64,000 nt of DNA, from positions 1 through 64,000 of the forward strand of contig JAXLQL010000014.1 of NCBI GenBank assembly GCA_046331625.1, in the 5' to 3' direction. The notes under the pieces were generated by a model. It was not told where the DNA came from and made no database searches. It saw only the letters and a program-made list of their open reading frames with translations. Origin of the DNA: JAXLQL01 sp046331625. GTDB lineage: Bacteria; Acidobacteriota; Terriglobia; Bryobacterales; Bryobacteraceae. Shown here one piece after another: positions 52,513 to 59,653 of this stretch (the first letter of the stretch is position 1; each line of letters starts with the position of its first letter). Made by a program: the position numbers and the translations under genes.

Positions 52513-52980
52513 GGCCAGCGCGCTCATTTCTGGATCACGCGCAGACCTCAGAATAATCGATCCGGCTGTCTAGACTTTTGAGGAACTCGCCCGCACAGTG
52601 CGCCGGGTCTACCGGCCGCATACGAGTTCCTGATCTCATTGGAGGCCGCCCCGGCCTGTGCGGGCTTCTAACCGCCAAAGCTGCGTAGCCTTAGTTAGCT
52701 CCGGGTGTGTGGCCGGCCACTGGAGAATGCAAAGGGCAGGCGACCGATAGGTCGCCATAAGTCGCGAAGTGTAGAGCCATCGGCGCCTGGACCCAAAGGG
52801 CCCGTTGCCCCTCACACAACAAGCTGAAAATGTTTGCCACGTATCAGCCCGCTGCGGCGACTCCCGTGAAAACCTGGCTGCGCATGGACGAGTCGAAGTC
52901 GACTGCAGTGCGTGCTTCGAGGACGCAGGCTGTTCCTACAGCCAAGCCGCTGCCAGTCACCAGAGCCGCCGTCTCGCCGC
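52513..52980. other. 470-bp stretch without recognisable gene
   Basis: Between the propeller remnant and the duplicated gene. No open frame with a ribosome-binding site. A 14-nt match, AGCTGAAAATGTTT, to 44858-44871 occurs at 52822, in the same position relative to both copies of the duplicated gene, but that is weak evidence. Confidence 0.5.
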
Positions 52981-53405
52981 GCGGAAACCGCTACACTCGC
53001 TCCATGCGACTGTCCCCCATCCTCCTCGCCACCGCCTGCCTCGCGCTCGAACGCCCCGGCGTGGAATTCAAAATCTTCCAATTCCCCGCCGACAAGATCC
53101 CGCACATCGACGGCAAAGGCGACGACTGGGCGATCGTCCCCGAAAGCTACGCCATCGGCATGGACCAGTTGAAAGAAACCGTGAAGGGCCGCGAGTTCCG
53201 CTACGACAAGAAGAACCTCGACGTCAAAGTGAAGGTCGGCTGGGTGCGCGGCATGAATCGCCTCTACTTCCTCTACGAAGCCTATGACGACTTCTGGGAC
53301 TTCGAAAATGCCGACCGCCACAACGACATCTTCGAACTCGTCGTCGATGGCGACCTCTCGGGCGGCCCTCTGATCGCCAGCATGCATCCGAACAAGAAGC
53401 TCGAC
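52981..53405. repeat. Long duplication, copy B (intact locus)
   Basis: Partner of 45361-45782, covering 23 bp of leader and the first 134 codons of the CBM9/PKD gene. Confidence 0.92.
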
Positions 53406-54068
53406 CCCGGCGACCTCTACTTCAACTTCCACGGCGTGCATGCGCAGAACTATCACATCTTCACGCCCGCGCCCGATCGCGATTGGGTGATGGTGTGGGG
53501 CTGCCAATCCTGGATCAAGGAACTGCCCTACGCCAACGCAGCCTACGACTACAACTTCAAGCACGGCGAGAGCGGCAAGCTGACGCTCGAGTTCTGGATC
53601 ACGCCGTTCGACTATTCACCATGCGAAGGTCCAGGGCGCGCCATCGAATCGAAGCTGCAGGAGAACCGCGTGATCGGCATGTCGTGGTCCGTGCTTGATT
53701 ACGATGGGCCGGGTGAAGAAGGCTACAAGGGCTTCTGGAACTTGTCGCACAAGACCACGATGTACGGCGATGCTTCGGATCTGGTAGCGTTCCGGTTGAT
53801 GCCGCTCGAGGAGCGGTTCCGCAAGCCGATCGAGGCGCGATGGTCATTCCAGGTGCTCGACATGTCGCGCAGGCTGGTCGCATTTCAAGACGAGTCGCAT
53901 GGCGACATTCGTTCGTGGCGGTGGGAATTCGGTGACGGCAAGACCTCCACCGAGCGGCATCCCATGCATGCGTATGAGAAGGCCGGCGAGTATGTGGTGC
54001 GGCTGTTCGTGGAAGGTCCGGCGGGCAAGGCGCGCTGGACCAAGGTCCGCGATGTGGCTCTGAAGTAG
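53004..54068 (+). CDS. Secreted CBM9-like protein with C-terminal PKD domain
   Basis: 354 residues. Signal peptide MRLSPILLATACLALERPG. The CBM9/DOMON-like N-terminal domain contains PHIDGKGDDWAIVPESYAIG, RLYFLYEAYDDFWDFENAD and RHNDIFELVVDGDLSGG, the same order as in the protein at 32040-32807. Residues 270-354 form a PKD/REJ-type beta domain: HGDIRSWRWEFGDGKTSTER then HPMHAYEKAGEYVVRLFVEG, with the WEFGDG and TYxxAGxYxVxL signatures. Extracellular carbohydrate binding is likely, no catalytic residues known. Intact copy of the truncated gene at 45384. Confidence 0.85.
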   Translation: MRLSPILLATACLALERPGVEFKIFQFPADKIPHIDGKGDDWAIVPESYAIGMDQLKETVKGREFRYDKKNLDVKVKVGWVRGMNRLYFLYEAYDDFWDFENADRHNDIFELVVDGDLSGGPLIASMHPNKKLDPGDLYFNFHGVHAQNYHIFTPAPDRDWVMVWGCQSWIKELPYANAAYDYNFKHGESGKLTLEFWITPFDYSPCEGPGRAIESKLQENRVIGMSWSVLDYDGPGEEGYKGFWNLSHKTTMYGDASDLVAFRLMPLEERFRKPIEARWSFQVLDMSRRLVAFQDESHGDIRSWRWEFGDGKTSTERHPMHAYEKAGEYVVRLFVEGPAGKARWTKVRDVALK

Positions 54069-54072
54069 CGGC

Positions 54073-55068
54073 TCAGCGGCCGGTCATTTGCTCGATGGCC
54101 TCGGGATAGCGTGCACCTTGCACGGCGACCTGGGAAGCAGCAGCTTCGATCTCCGCGAGATCGGCTGCGGTGAGCTCGATCGCCGCGGCGCCGAGATTCT
54201 CCTCGAGTCGCGTGAGCTTCGTGGTGCCTGGAATGGGCACGATCCAGGGCTTGCGCGCGAGCAGCCACGCGAGTGCGATCTGCGCGGGCGTCGCCTTCTT
54301 CGCGTTGGCGATCGCTTCGAGCACTTTGACCAGAGCTTGATTCGCCTCTCGGGCTTCGGCCGTGAAACGCGGAAGGACGTTCCGAAAGTCGGTGCTGGAG
54401 AACGAAGTGTGCTGGTCGATCTTGCCGGTGAGGAATCCCTTGCCGAGCGGACTATACGCGACCAAGCCAATACCGAGCTCCTCGATCGTGGGCAGGATAT
54501 CCTTCTCGTGGTTTCGGAACCACAGCGAGTACTCGCTCTGCAGCGCCGTCACGGGCTGCACCGCATGCGCGCGGCGGATGGTTTGCGCGCCCGCTTCGGA
54601 GAGCCCGAAATGCTTCACCTTGCCGGCTTGGATCAGATCCCTGACGGCGCCGGCGACGTCTTCGATCGGAACCTCCGGGTCCACGCGATGCTGGTAGAAG
54701 AGGTCGATCGCATCCACGCGGAGCCGCGTGAGTGAGGCGTCGGCGACTTCTTTGATGTGCTCGGGGCGGCTGTCGAGTCCGATGTGGCCCGGCTCGCCGT
54801 CCGGCTTCAGCTTGAAGCCGAACTTTGTGGCGATAACCACTTTTCCTTTGAAAGGCTCGAGCGCCTCGCCCACCAGCAGCTCATTGGTCCAAGGACCGTA
54901 GACTTCCGCGGTGTCGAAGAACGTAACGCCGCGCTCCACCGCTGCGCGGATCACCGCGATCATTTCCTGCTTGTCTCCGGCGGGTCCGTAGCCGAAGCTC
55001 ATCCCCATGCAGCCGAGCCCGATGGCCGAGACTTCCAGATTGCCGTTTCCGAGTTTGCGTTTCAGCAC
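54073..55068 (-). CDS. Aldo/keto reductase
   Basis: 331 residues. NADPH-dependent carbonyl reductase of the AKR11-13 type: RKLGNGNLEVSAIGLGCMGM, then VTFFDTAEVYGPWTNELLVG (catalytic Asp and Tyr), VIATKFGFKL (Lys), and AIDLFYQHRVDPEVPIEDV (His). The nucleotide-binding end IPGTTKLTRLEENLGAAAIEL is typical. Complete catalytic tetrad, normal length. Divergent from the next gene with a 67-bp gap. Confidence 0.95.
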   Translation of the reverse strand: MLKRKLGNGNLEVSAIGLGCMGMSFGYGPAGDKQEMIAVIRAAVERGVTFFDTAEVYGPWTNELLVGEALEPFKGKVVIATKFGFKLKPDGEPGHIGLDSRPEHIKEVADASLTRLRVDAIDLFYQHRVDPEVPIEDVAGAVRDLIQAGKVKHFGLSEAGAQTIRRAHAVQPVTALQSEYSLWFRNHEKDILPTIEELGIGLVAYSPLGKGFLTGKIDQHTSFSSTDFRNVLPRFTAEAREANQALVKVLEAIANAKKATPAQIALAWLLARKPWIVPIPGTTKLTRLEENLGAAAIELTAADLAEIEAAASQVAVQGARYPEAIEQMTGR

Positions 55069-55135
55069 CGATTCTCCTTTGGCGACCGACCTTACAGGTT
55101 ACGACGATGCCAGCGCGGAGTGATAAACTCGGCGC

Positions 55136-56227
55136 ATGAAGATCTGTCGACGGGCTTTTCTCGCCGCCGCTGCTGCCGCTACCTCGCGAGCCAACACGCT
55201 GCCCGCTGTGCGCGAGTATCGGCGCCGCGGGATGATCTATCGCCGGCTCGGCGAGACGGACCTCTATGTTTCGCTACTCTCGTTCGGGTCGCACACCGAC
55301 CCCGGCTACAAGAAGCGCGTGGAAAACGGCAACGTGCTCACCGAGGAAGGCCAGCAACGCCGCGATCGATTGATGTCGCGCGCCTTCGATCTCGGCATCA
55401 ACATGGTGGACACATACGAGAACGAAGGCCAGTGGGAGCCCGTGTCGCGCGCGGTGAAGGGCCGGCGCCACAAGACGCTCGTGTCGCTGTGCCGGCAGTT
55501 CCCGATGTACGTGGGCGAGAACATCGAACGTGCGGCGCGGCTGTTCGGGCACGTGGACATGTACCGCATCTACGTGAATGACGGCGAACGGTTCGACGCG
55601 AAGAATCTCGCGGATTGGGACGTAGTGCGCAAAGCGAAAGAGGCGGGCTTGGTGCGCGCCATCGGCATTTCGACGCATGACGAGCGCTTGATGACGCTTG
55701 CGCTCACCGAGCTCGAAGGGCTCGACTACATCATGTTCCCCTACAACTTCATCCACGCTCGCGCCGACTATGCTGACTTTCTCCCGAAGGCTGCCGCGAA
55801 GGGCGTGGGCTTGATCGCGATCAAGCCGCTGGCGGCGGGTTCGATCGTGAAGCTCGATCCGAAGGCGAAGCCCGGGTCGAGGCCCGAGCGTGATTTCGTG
55901 CAGCTCTACCAAGCGAAGTATCGTCCGCTGCCGGCGCACGTGGTGGCGGAGTTGACCAAGAGCCTCGAACGCCTACCCGATGAGACGCTGTGCCAGGCCG
56001 CGCTGCGGTTCGTCTATTCAAAGAAGTTCATGACCGCGGCGATGCCCGGGATGTTCGAAGAACACACGCTCGAAGAGAACTACGCTGCGATGGGCCGGCA
56101 TCTCGAACTGGGCACGGAAGAGAAGGCGGCTCTCGACGCGGCTTCGAAGGTGGTTTCGGCGCAAGGTCCGGCGTGGCTGCCGCGGCACTATCGTTGGCTC
56201 GATCAACGGTGGCGATGCGATTCTTAA
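55136..56227 (+). CDS. Aldo/keto reductase-family protein, exported, tetrad incomplete
   Basis: 363 residues with Tat leader MKICRRAFLAAAAAATSRAN. AKR barrel: IYRRLGETDLYVSLLSFGSH, LGINMVDTYENEGQWEPV (Asp and Tyr retained), RRHKTLVSLCRQFPMYVGEN where the catalytic Lys is expected but a Ser/Leu context is found, and GHVDMYRIYVNDGERFDAK where the usual His of the QxH motif is Val/Asn. GLVRAIGISTHDERLMTLAL and the terminal FTAAMPGMFEEHTLEENYAA follow. Activity by the normal mechanism seems unlikely. It overlaps the cytochrome/FGE-like gene by 13 bp; together they may form a periplasmic unit. Confidence 0.85.
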   Translation: MKICRRAFLAAAAAATSRANTLPAVREYRRRGMIYRRLGETDLYVSLLSFGSHTDPGYKKRVENGNVLTEEGQQRRDRLMSRAFDLGINMVDTYENEGQWEPVSRAVKGRRHKTLVSLCRQFPMYVGENIERAARLFGHVDMYRIYVNDGERFDAKNLADWDVVRKAKEAGLVRAIGISTHDERLMTLALTELEGLDYIMFPYNFIHARADYADFLPKAAAKGVGLIAIKPLAAGSIVKLDPKAKPGSRPERDFVQLYQAKYRPLPAHVVAELTKSLERLPDETLCQAALRFVYSKKFMTAAMPGMFEEHTLEENYAAMGRHLELGTEEKAALDAASKVVSAQGPAWLPRHYRWLDQRWRCDS

Positions 56228-57474
56228 TCACGCTCGCGGCTTGTGCCGCGGTGTTCGCACAACCGCAGGTGAAAGAGGCGGGCGTGTGCTCGCGATGCCA
56301 TGTGGCGCAGGTGCTCGAGTGGTCCACGTCGAAACACGCGAGCGTGAAAATCGCATGTCAGGGATGTCACGGAGCCAGCGCGGGTCACGTGGCCAATGAG
56401 CGCAACGAGGTGAAGCCTGACCGGCTGCCGCGTGGCGCAGCGTTGGCGCAGTGGTGCTCCACGTGCCACGCGAAGGGATGTCCGAAGACGGCGGAAGCGG
56501 CGCGGTGCGAGAGTTGCCACCATCCGCATGCGCTGATCAGTCCGGTGGAGAAGAAGCTCGAACCGCTCGAGTTTCGCGACGAGGCGCGGCTCGCAGCATT
56601 CACGAAGTTGATGGCGGCGGGAGACGCGGCGGTGTCGCGGAAGGATTGGCCGGCAGCGCGCGGGGCTTTTCGAGAGGCCTTGGCGAAGCTACCGGGGAAT
56701 CGCCGCGCTACCGCGCGGCTCGCGATGACGGAGCGGCGATTGAACCCACGCATCGAGGGCTTCGAGATCGAGGGCGACGCCTTCGACGCCGAAACAGGAT
56801 TGCCGCGAAATGTTCGGGTGGCCGGACTGGGGATCGCGATGGTTCTCGTGCCGGGTGGCGATGCCGATATGGGATCGTCTAGCATCGCAAGCGCGAGTCC
56901 GGTGCATACGGTGACCGTGGCGCCGTTCTATCTGGCTCGCTTCGAACTCATGCAGCAGGAATGGCGGGCCATCGACAAAGAAGACCCGAGCACGGTGCAT
57001 GGAGCAAAACTTCCTGTTCACAATGTCTCGTGGCGCGACGCCGATCAGTGGATCGCGAAGCTCAACGCGAAGGTGGCGGGTGGCGGCTTCCGGCTGCCTT
57101 CGGAAGCAGAGTGGGAGTGGGCCGCCCGCGGCAGCGAAGCGGGCTGGCATCGCGAAGATTCCGGCTCAGGCACAGGCACCTTTCGCGAGCTCAACACGTA
57201 CGCGCCGCATGAGGTGGGTGCGCGACCGGCCAATCCGCTCGGCCTTCACGACATGCTCGGCAACGTGTGGGAGTGGTGCTCCACGCTACTGCGGCCGTAT
57301 CCTTATGATGCCGGCGACGGTCGCGAGGATGCGGCTTCTGCGGGACTACGCGTATTGCGCGGCGGAGGCTACGGCGACCCGGCGCAACTGCTCGATCCGG
57401 CGTTTCGCCACGGCGAGCGTCCGGACCGCCAGCAGCCCTTCAACGGAATGCGACTGGCTCGCAGCGCCCAGTAA
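56215..57474 (+). CDS. Tetraheme cytochrome c fused to FGE-like domain
   Basis: 419 residues. Signal peptide MRFLITLAACAAVFAQPQV. Four CxxCH motifs at residues 25, 48, 81 and 98 (CSRCH, CQGCH, CSTCH, CESCH). A helical linker (RDEARLAAFTKLMAAGD and on) follows, then an FGE/SUMF1-type domain from about 205: MVLVPGGDADMGSSSIASAS, NVSWRDADQWIAKLNAKVAG, RLPSEAEWEWAARGSE, LGLHDMLGNVWEWCSTL, and a final RHGERPDRQQPFNGMRLARS. The Cys pair that catalyses formylglycine formation is absent (MRLA in place of the usual FRCA), so it is not expected to mature the sulfatases. Role unknown; electron transfer to or from a sugar- or protein-binding FGE-fold is possible. Confidence 0.88.
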   Translation: MRFLITLAACAAVFAQPQVKEAGVCSRCHVAQVLEWSTSKHASVKIACQGCHGASAGHVANERNEVKPDRLPRGAALAQWCSTCHAKGCPKTAEAARCESCHHPHALISPVEKKLEPLEFRDEARLAAFTKLMAAGDAAVSRKDWPAARGAFREALAKLPGNRRATARLAMTERRLNPRIEGFEIEGDAFDAETGLPRNVRVAGLGIAMVLVPGGDADMGSSSIASASPVHTVTVAPFYLARFELMQQEWRAIDKEDPSTVHGAKLPVHNVSWRDADQWIAKLNAKVAGGGFRLPSEAEWEWAARGSEAGWHREDSGSGTGTFRELNTYAPHEVGARPANPLGLHDMLGNVWEWCSTLLRPYPYDAGDGREDAASAGLRVLRGGGYGDPAQLLDPAFRHGERPDRQQPFNGMRLARSAQ

Positions 57475-57512
57475 GGCGGACCTGTGGTCCGCCGCGGGAC
57501 CTCCGGTCCCGC
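57475..57512. repeat. Two adjacent perfect 19-nt hairpins
   Basis: GGCGGACC-TGT-GGTCCGCC at 57475-57493 and GCGGGACC-TCC-GGTCCCGC at 57494-57512, with no base between them. Stems are perfect 8-bp inverted repeats. Related in architecture to the double-hairpin repeat family but with different loops. It begins 1 bp after the stop codon of the FGE-like gene and could terminate or protect its transcript. Confidence 0.85.
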
Positions 57513-57558
57513 ACACTAAAACTCGGGTCACGATTGCCGATGAGTCGAATGAACAGCC

Positions 57559-57798
57559 ATGGAAGTAACCGCGATCGCCCTGGAAGGGCTGGGCCGCGCG
57601 CAGGCCCAGATCGAAGCGTCGGCAAAACGGGTTGCGCGCCCGGTGTCGTCGGAGAGCGGTGGAATTCCCACTGACGTAGTGGACTTGACCAAAGAAGCTA
57701 CGGACATCATTCTCGCCGCGAGCAGCTACAAGGCGAATCTGGCGACGATCCGTACCGCCGACGAGTTGGAAAAGCACGTGCTCGACATCCTCGCCTAG
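57559..57798 (+). CDS. Flagellar rod C-terminal-like small protein
   Basis: 79 residues. MEVTAIALEGLGRAQAQIEA, then a linker and DVVDLTKEATDIILAASSY followed by KANLATIRTADELEKHVLDI. The last 35 residues match the C-terminal helix of FlgB/FlgC-type flagellar basal-body proteins, which here stands alone. No other flagellar gene is in the window. Function unknown; a short paralogue of this kind is found in several bacterial genomes as I recall. Confidence 0.65.
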   Translation: MEVTAIALEGLGRAQAQIEASAKRVARPVSSESGGIPTDVVDLTKEATDIILAASSYKANLATIRTADELEKHVLDILA

Positions 57799-58004
57799 CG
57801 CGAGTTCACGAACTCGAGAAACGCTGCGCAGAAGGTGATGTTGCGTCCGAGTTTCAGATCGTGTCCGGCGCCATCGATCGAGAGCAACCGCTCTCAACAG
57901 AATCCGATTGGCGCGCAGTGTCCGAAACTGAGTGCTGCGCAACTTCAGCCTGCGCCGGAATTCAGTCCCGCCCCCATGTGGCCGCGCTAAAATGACTACG
58001 CAGT

Positions 58005-58081
58005 GGGGACGTAGCTCAGATGGATAGAGCGGCCGCCTCCTAAGCGGCAGGTCGGCAGTTCGAATCTGCCCGTCCCTACCA
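58005..58081 (+). tRNA. tRNA-Arg (anticodon CCU)
   Basis: 77 nt including an encoded CCA (58079-58081). Acceptor GGGGACG (58005-58011) pairs with CGTCCCT (58071-58077), with a G-U closing pair. D-arm GCTC/GAGC, anticodon stem GCCGC/GCGGC with loop CTCCTAA (58037-58043), giving anticodon CCU at 58039-58041. T-arm GGCAG-TTCGAAT-CTGCC. All arms fold without mismatch. Reads AGG codons, rare in this GC-rich genome. Confidence 0.97.
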
Positions 58082-58090
58082 TTCCCGCCC

Positions 58091-59125
58091 ATGCGTACAC
58101 TCCTGTTGCTGGCCGCCGCGATCGCATCCGCGCAACCTTTCTATTCAGACAAAGCGGACCTTCTCTACTGGCTCGACGATGCGGGCACGCGCCACTCCAT
58201 CGCGAACCGCAAAGACTGGCGCGAGCATCGCCGCAAGCACGTTCTCGAGAACATGCAGAAGGCGATGGGTCCGCTGCCGGCGGCGTCTGCGGCGCCGCTC
58301 GACGTGCAAGTGATCGAAGAGCAGCGCACGGCGAAGTATGTCCGGCGCAAGATCACCTACGTTGCCGAAGCGGGCGACCGCGTCCCCGCGTACCTGTTCC
58401 TTCCGGTGGCGAAAGGGCGGCACCCAGCGATGCTATGTCTGCACCAGACCACGCGATTCGGCAAGGCCGAGCCGGCGGGAATCGATGGCAAGCCGAATCT
58501 CCACTACGCGCAGGAACTCGCCGAACGCGGCTACGTCGCCCTCGCCCCCGACTATCCGAACTACGGCGACTACAAGATCGACGTCTACGCCGCCGGCTAC
58601 GCAAGCGCGACCATGAAGGGCATCGTGAATCATCGTCGCGCGGTGGATCTGCTCGTGTCGCTGCCGCAAGTGCGCGCCGGGCGCATCGGCGTGATCGGAC
58701 ATTCGCTTGGCGGTCACAACTCGCTGTTCATCGCGGCATTCGATGAGCGCTTGAAGGCGGTGCTGACTAGTTGCGGCTTCAACTCGTTCTTCAAATACTA
58801 CGGCGGGAATCTCAAAGGGTGGAGCCACAAAGGTTACATGCCGCGCATCGCTGAATTGTACGGCACGGATCCCGCAAAGATGCCGTTCGACTTCACCGAA
58901 GTGTTGGGAGCGATCGCGCCGCGTGCGGTGTTCATCAACGCGCCCAAGCGCGATGCGAACTTCGAACTGTCCGGCGTGGAGGACTGCGTGCGCGCGGCGT
59001 CTCCTGTGTTCCGGCTCTATGGGAAGAGTGGGAGGTTGGTGGCGGTGCATCCCGATGCCGAGCACGACTTTCCGCCGGACGTGCGGCAGCAGGCGTATGC
59101 GTTTCTCGATCGCGTTCTGCGGTGA
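58091..59125 (+). CDS. Secreted alpha/beta hydrolase (acetyl-esterase-like)
   Basis: 344 residues with a signal peptide (MRTLLLLAAAIASAQPFYSD). Alpha/beta-hydrolase core: YVAEAGDRVPAYLFLPVAKG, HPAMLCLHQTTRFGKAEPAG, ERGYVALAPDYPNYGDY, and the nucleophile elbow IGVIGHSLGGHNSLFIAAF near residue 205. The catalytic acid and His are likely in LGAIAPRAVFINAPKRDANF and HPDAEHDFPPDVRQQAYAFL. Resembles the acetyl xylan esterase/dienelactone hydrolase groups. Polysaccharide deacetylation would fit the other secreted enzymes, but the substrate cannot be read from the sequence. Confidence 0.85.
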   Translation: MRTLLLLAAAIASAQPFYSDKADLLYWLDDAGTRHSIANRKDWREHRRKHVLENMQKAMGPLPAASAAPLDVQVIEEQRTAKYVRRKITYVAEAGDRVPAYLFLPVAKGRHPAMLCLHQTTRFGKAEPAGIDGKPNLHYAQELAERGYVALAPDYPNYGDYKIDVYAAGYASATMKGIVNHRRAVDLLVSLPQVRAGRIGVIGHSLGGHNSLFIAAFDERLKAVLTSCGFNSFFKYYGGNLKGWSHKGYMPRIAELYGTDPAKMPFDFTEVLGAIAPRAVFINAPKRDANFELSGVEDCVRAASPVFRLYGKSGRLVAVHPDAEHDFPPDVRQQAYAFLDRVLR

Positions 59126-59173
59126 ATGGATCGCGACAAGCGCTTTGCACTTCTCTTCTCGCACCGCCCAGAG

Positions 59174-59334
59174 TCAGGAGCCCACGAGCAGGTCGTACTC
59201 GGCGTGAGTGCCGACCCACACCCACGTGATCGTGTTCCCGGTCACCGAGCCCAGAGCGCGATGGTGATCACCCACTCGAATCGTGTGCGGTTTTCGGAGC
59301 CTTTGAACCTACGAAAGCCAGGCGAAGTGTGATT
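59174..59334 (-). pseudogene. RelE/ParE-type toxin, decayed
   Basis: Downstream of the antitoxin on the same strand. Reading from about 59332 gives SHTSPGFR, then RFKGSENRTRFEW, and after a frame change RVGDHHRALGSVTGNTITW then VWVGTHAEYDLLVG and a stop at 59174. The last part is the standard C-terminus of RelE/ParE/HigB toxins (YRALG...WIGTHAEYDRLI). About 30 residues are missing between the two ends and the frame is shifted, so it is inactive. Confidence 0.7.
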
Positions 59335-59378
59335 CGGATCGCGAGGTACAGCGCCAACAACGGCGAGTCACGGTGGAG

Positions 59379-59591
59379 CTACTTCGCAGGCGGCGAGGCC
59401 CGGACCAGTCCTTGGGCGGATTCATCCTCCGCTTCCCGGAACAACGCATCTAGCCTGCCCGAGCCGGAGTCCTCGTCCTCCTGCGAGTCCCGCCGCGATT
59501 CTTCTCTGACGCGGAACCAGTCGACGAGACGGCGGTACTCGTCCGGCGGTAGCCTCGTGATGGCAGCTTCGATTTGCTCGACCCGGTCCAT
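59379..59591 (-). CDS. Antitoxin-like small protein
   Basis: 70 residues. MDRVEQIEAAITRLPPDEYR and RLVDWFRVREES form the helical N-terminal half of antitoxins that accompany RelE/ParE-type toxins, followed by an acidic, Asp/Glu/Ser-rich tail (DSQEDEDSGSGRLDALF). It lies upstream of the decayed toxin, with normal spacing. Likely an antitoxin without a functional toxin. Confidence 0.7.
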   Translation of the reverse strand: MDRVEQIEAAITRLPPDEYRRLVDWFRVREESRRDSQEDEDSGSGRLDALFREAEDESAQGLVRASPPAK

Positions 59592-59653
59592 GGTTTGAGT
59601 CCACCAGCTGGCACCGGCGAATGTTGCGGACTCTGAGAAGATAGTGAGCGGGA

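Noticed and set aside
56215..57474. The FGE-like domain as activator of the three sulfatases
   Set aside because: The catalytic Cys pair of formylglycine-generating enzymes is missing.
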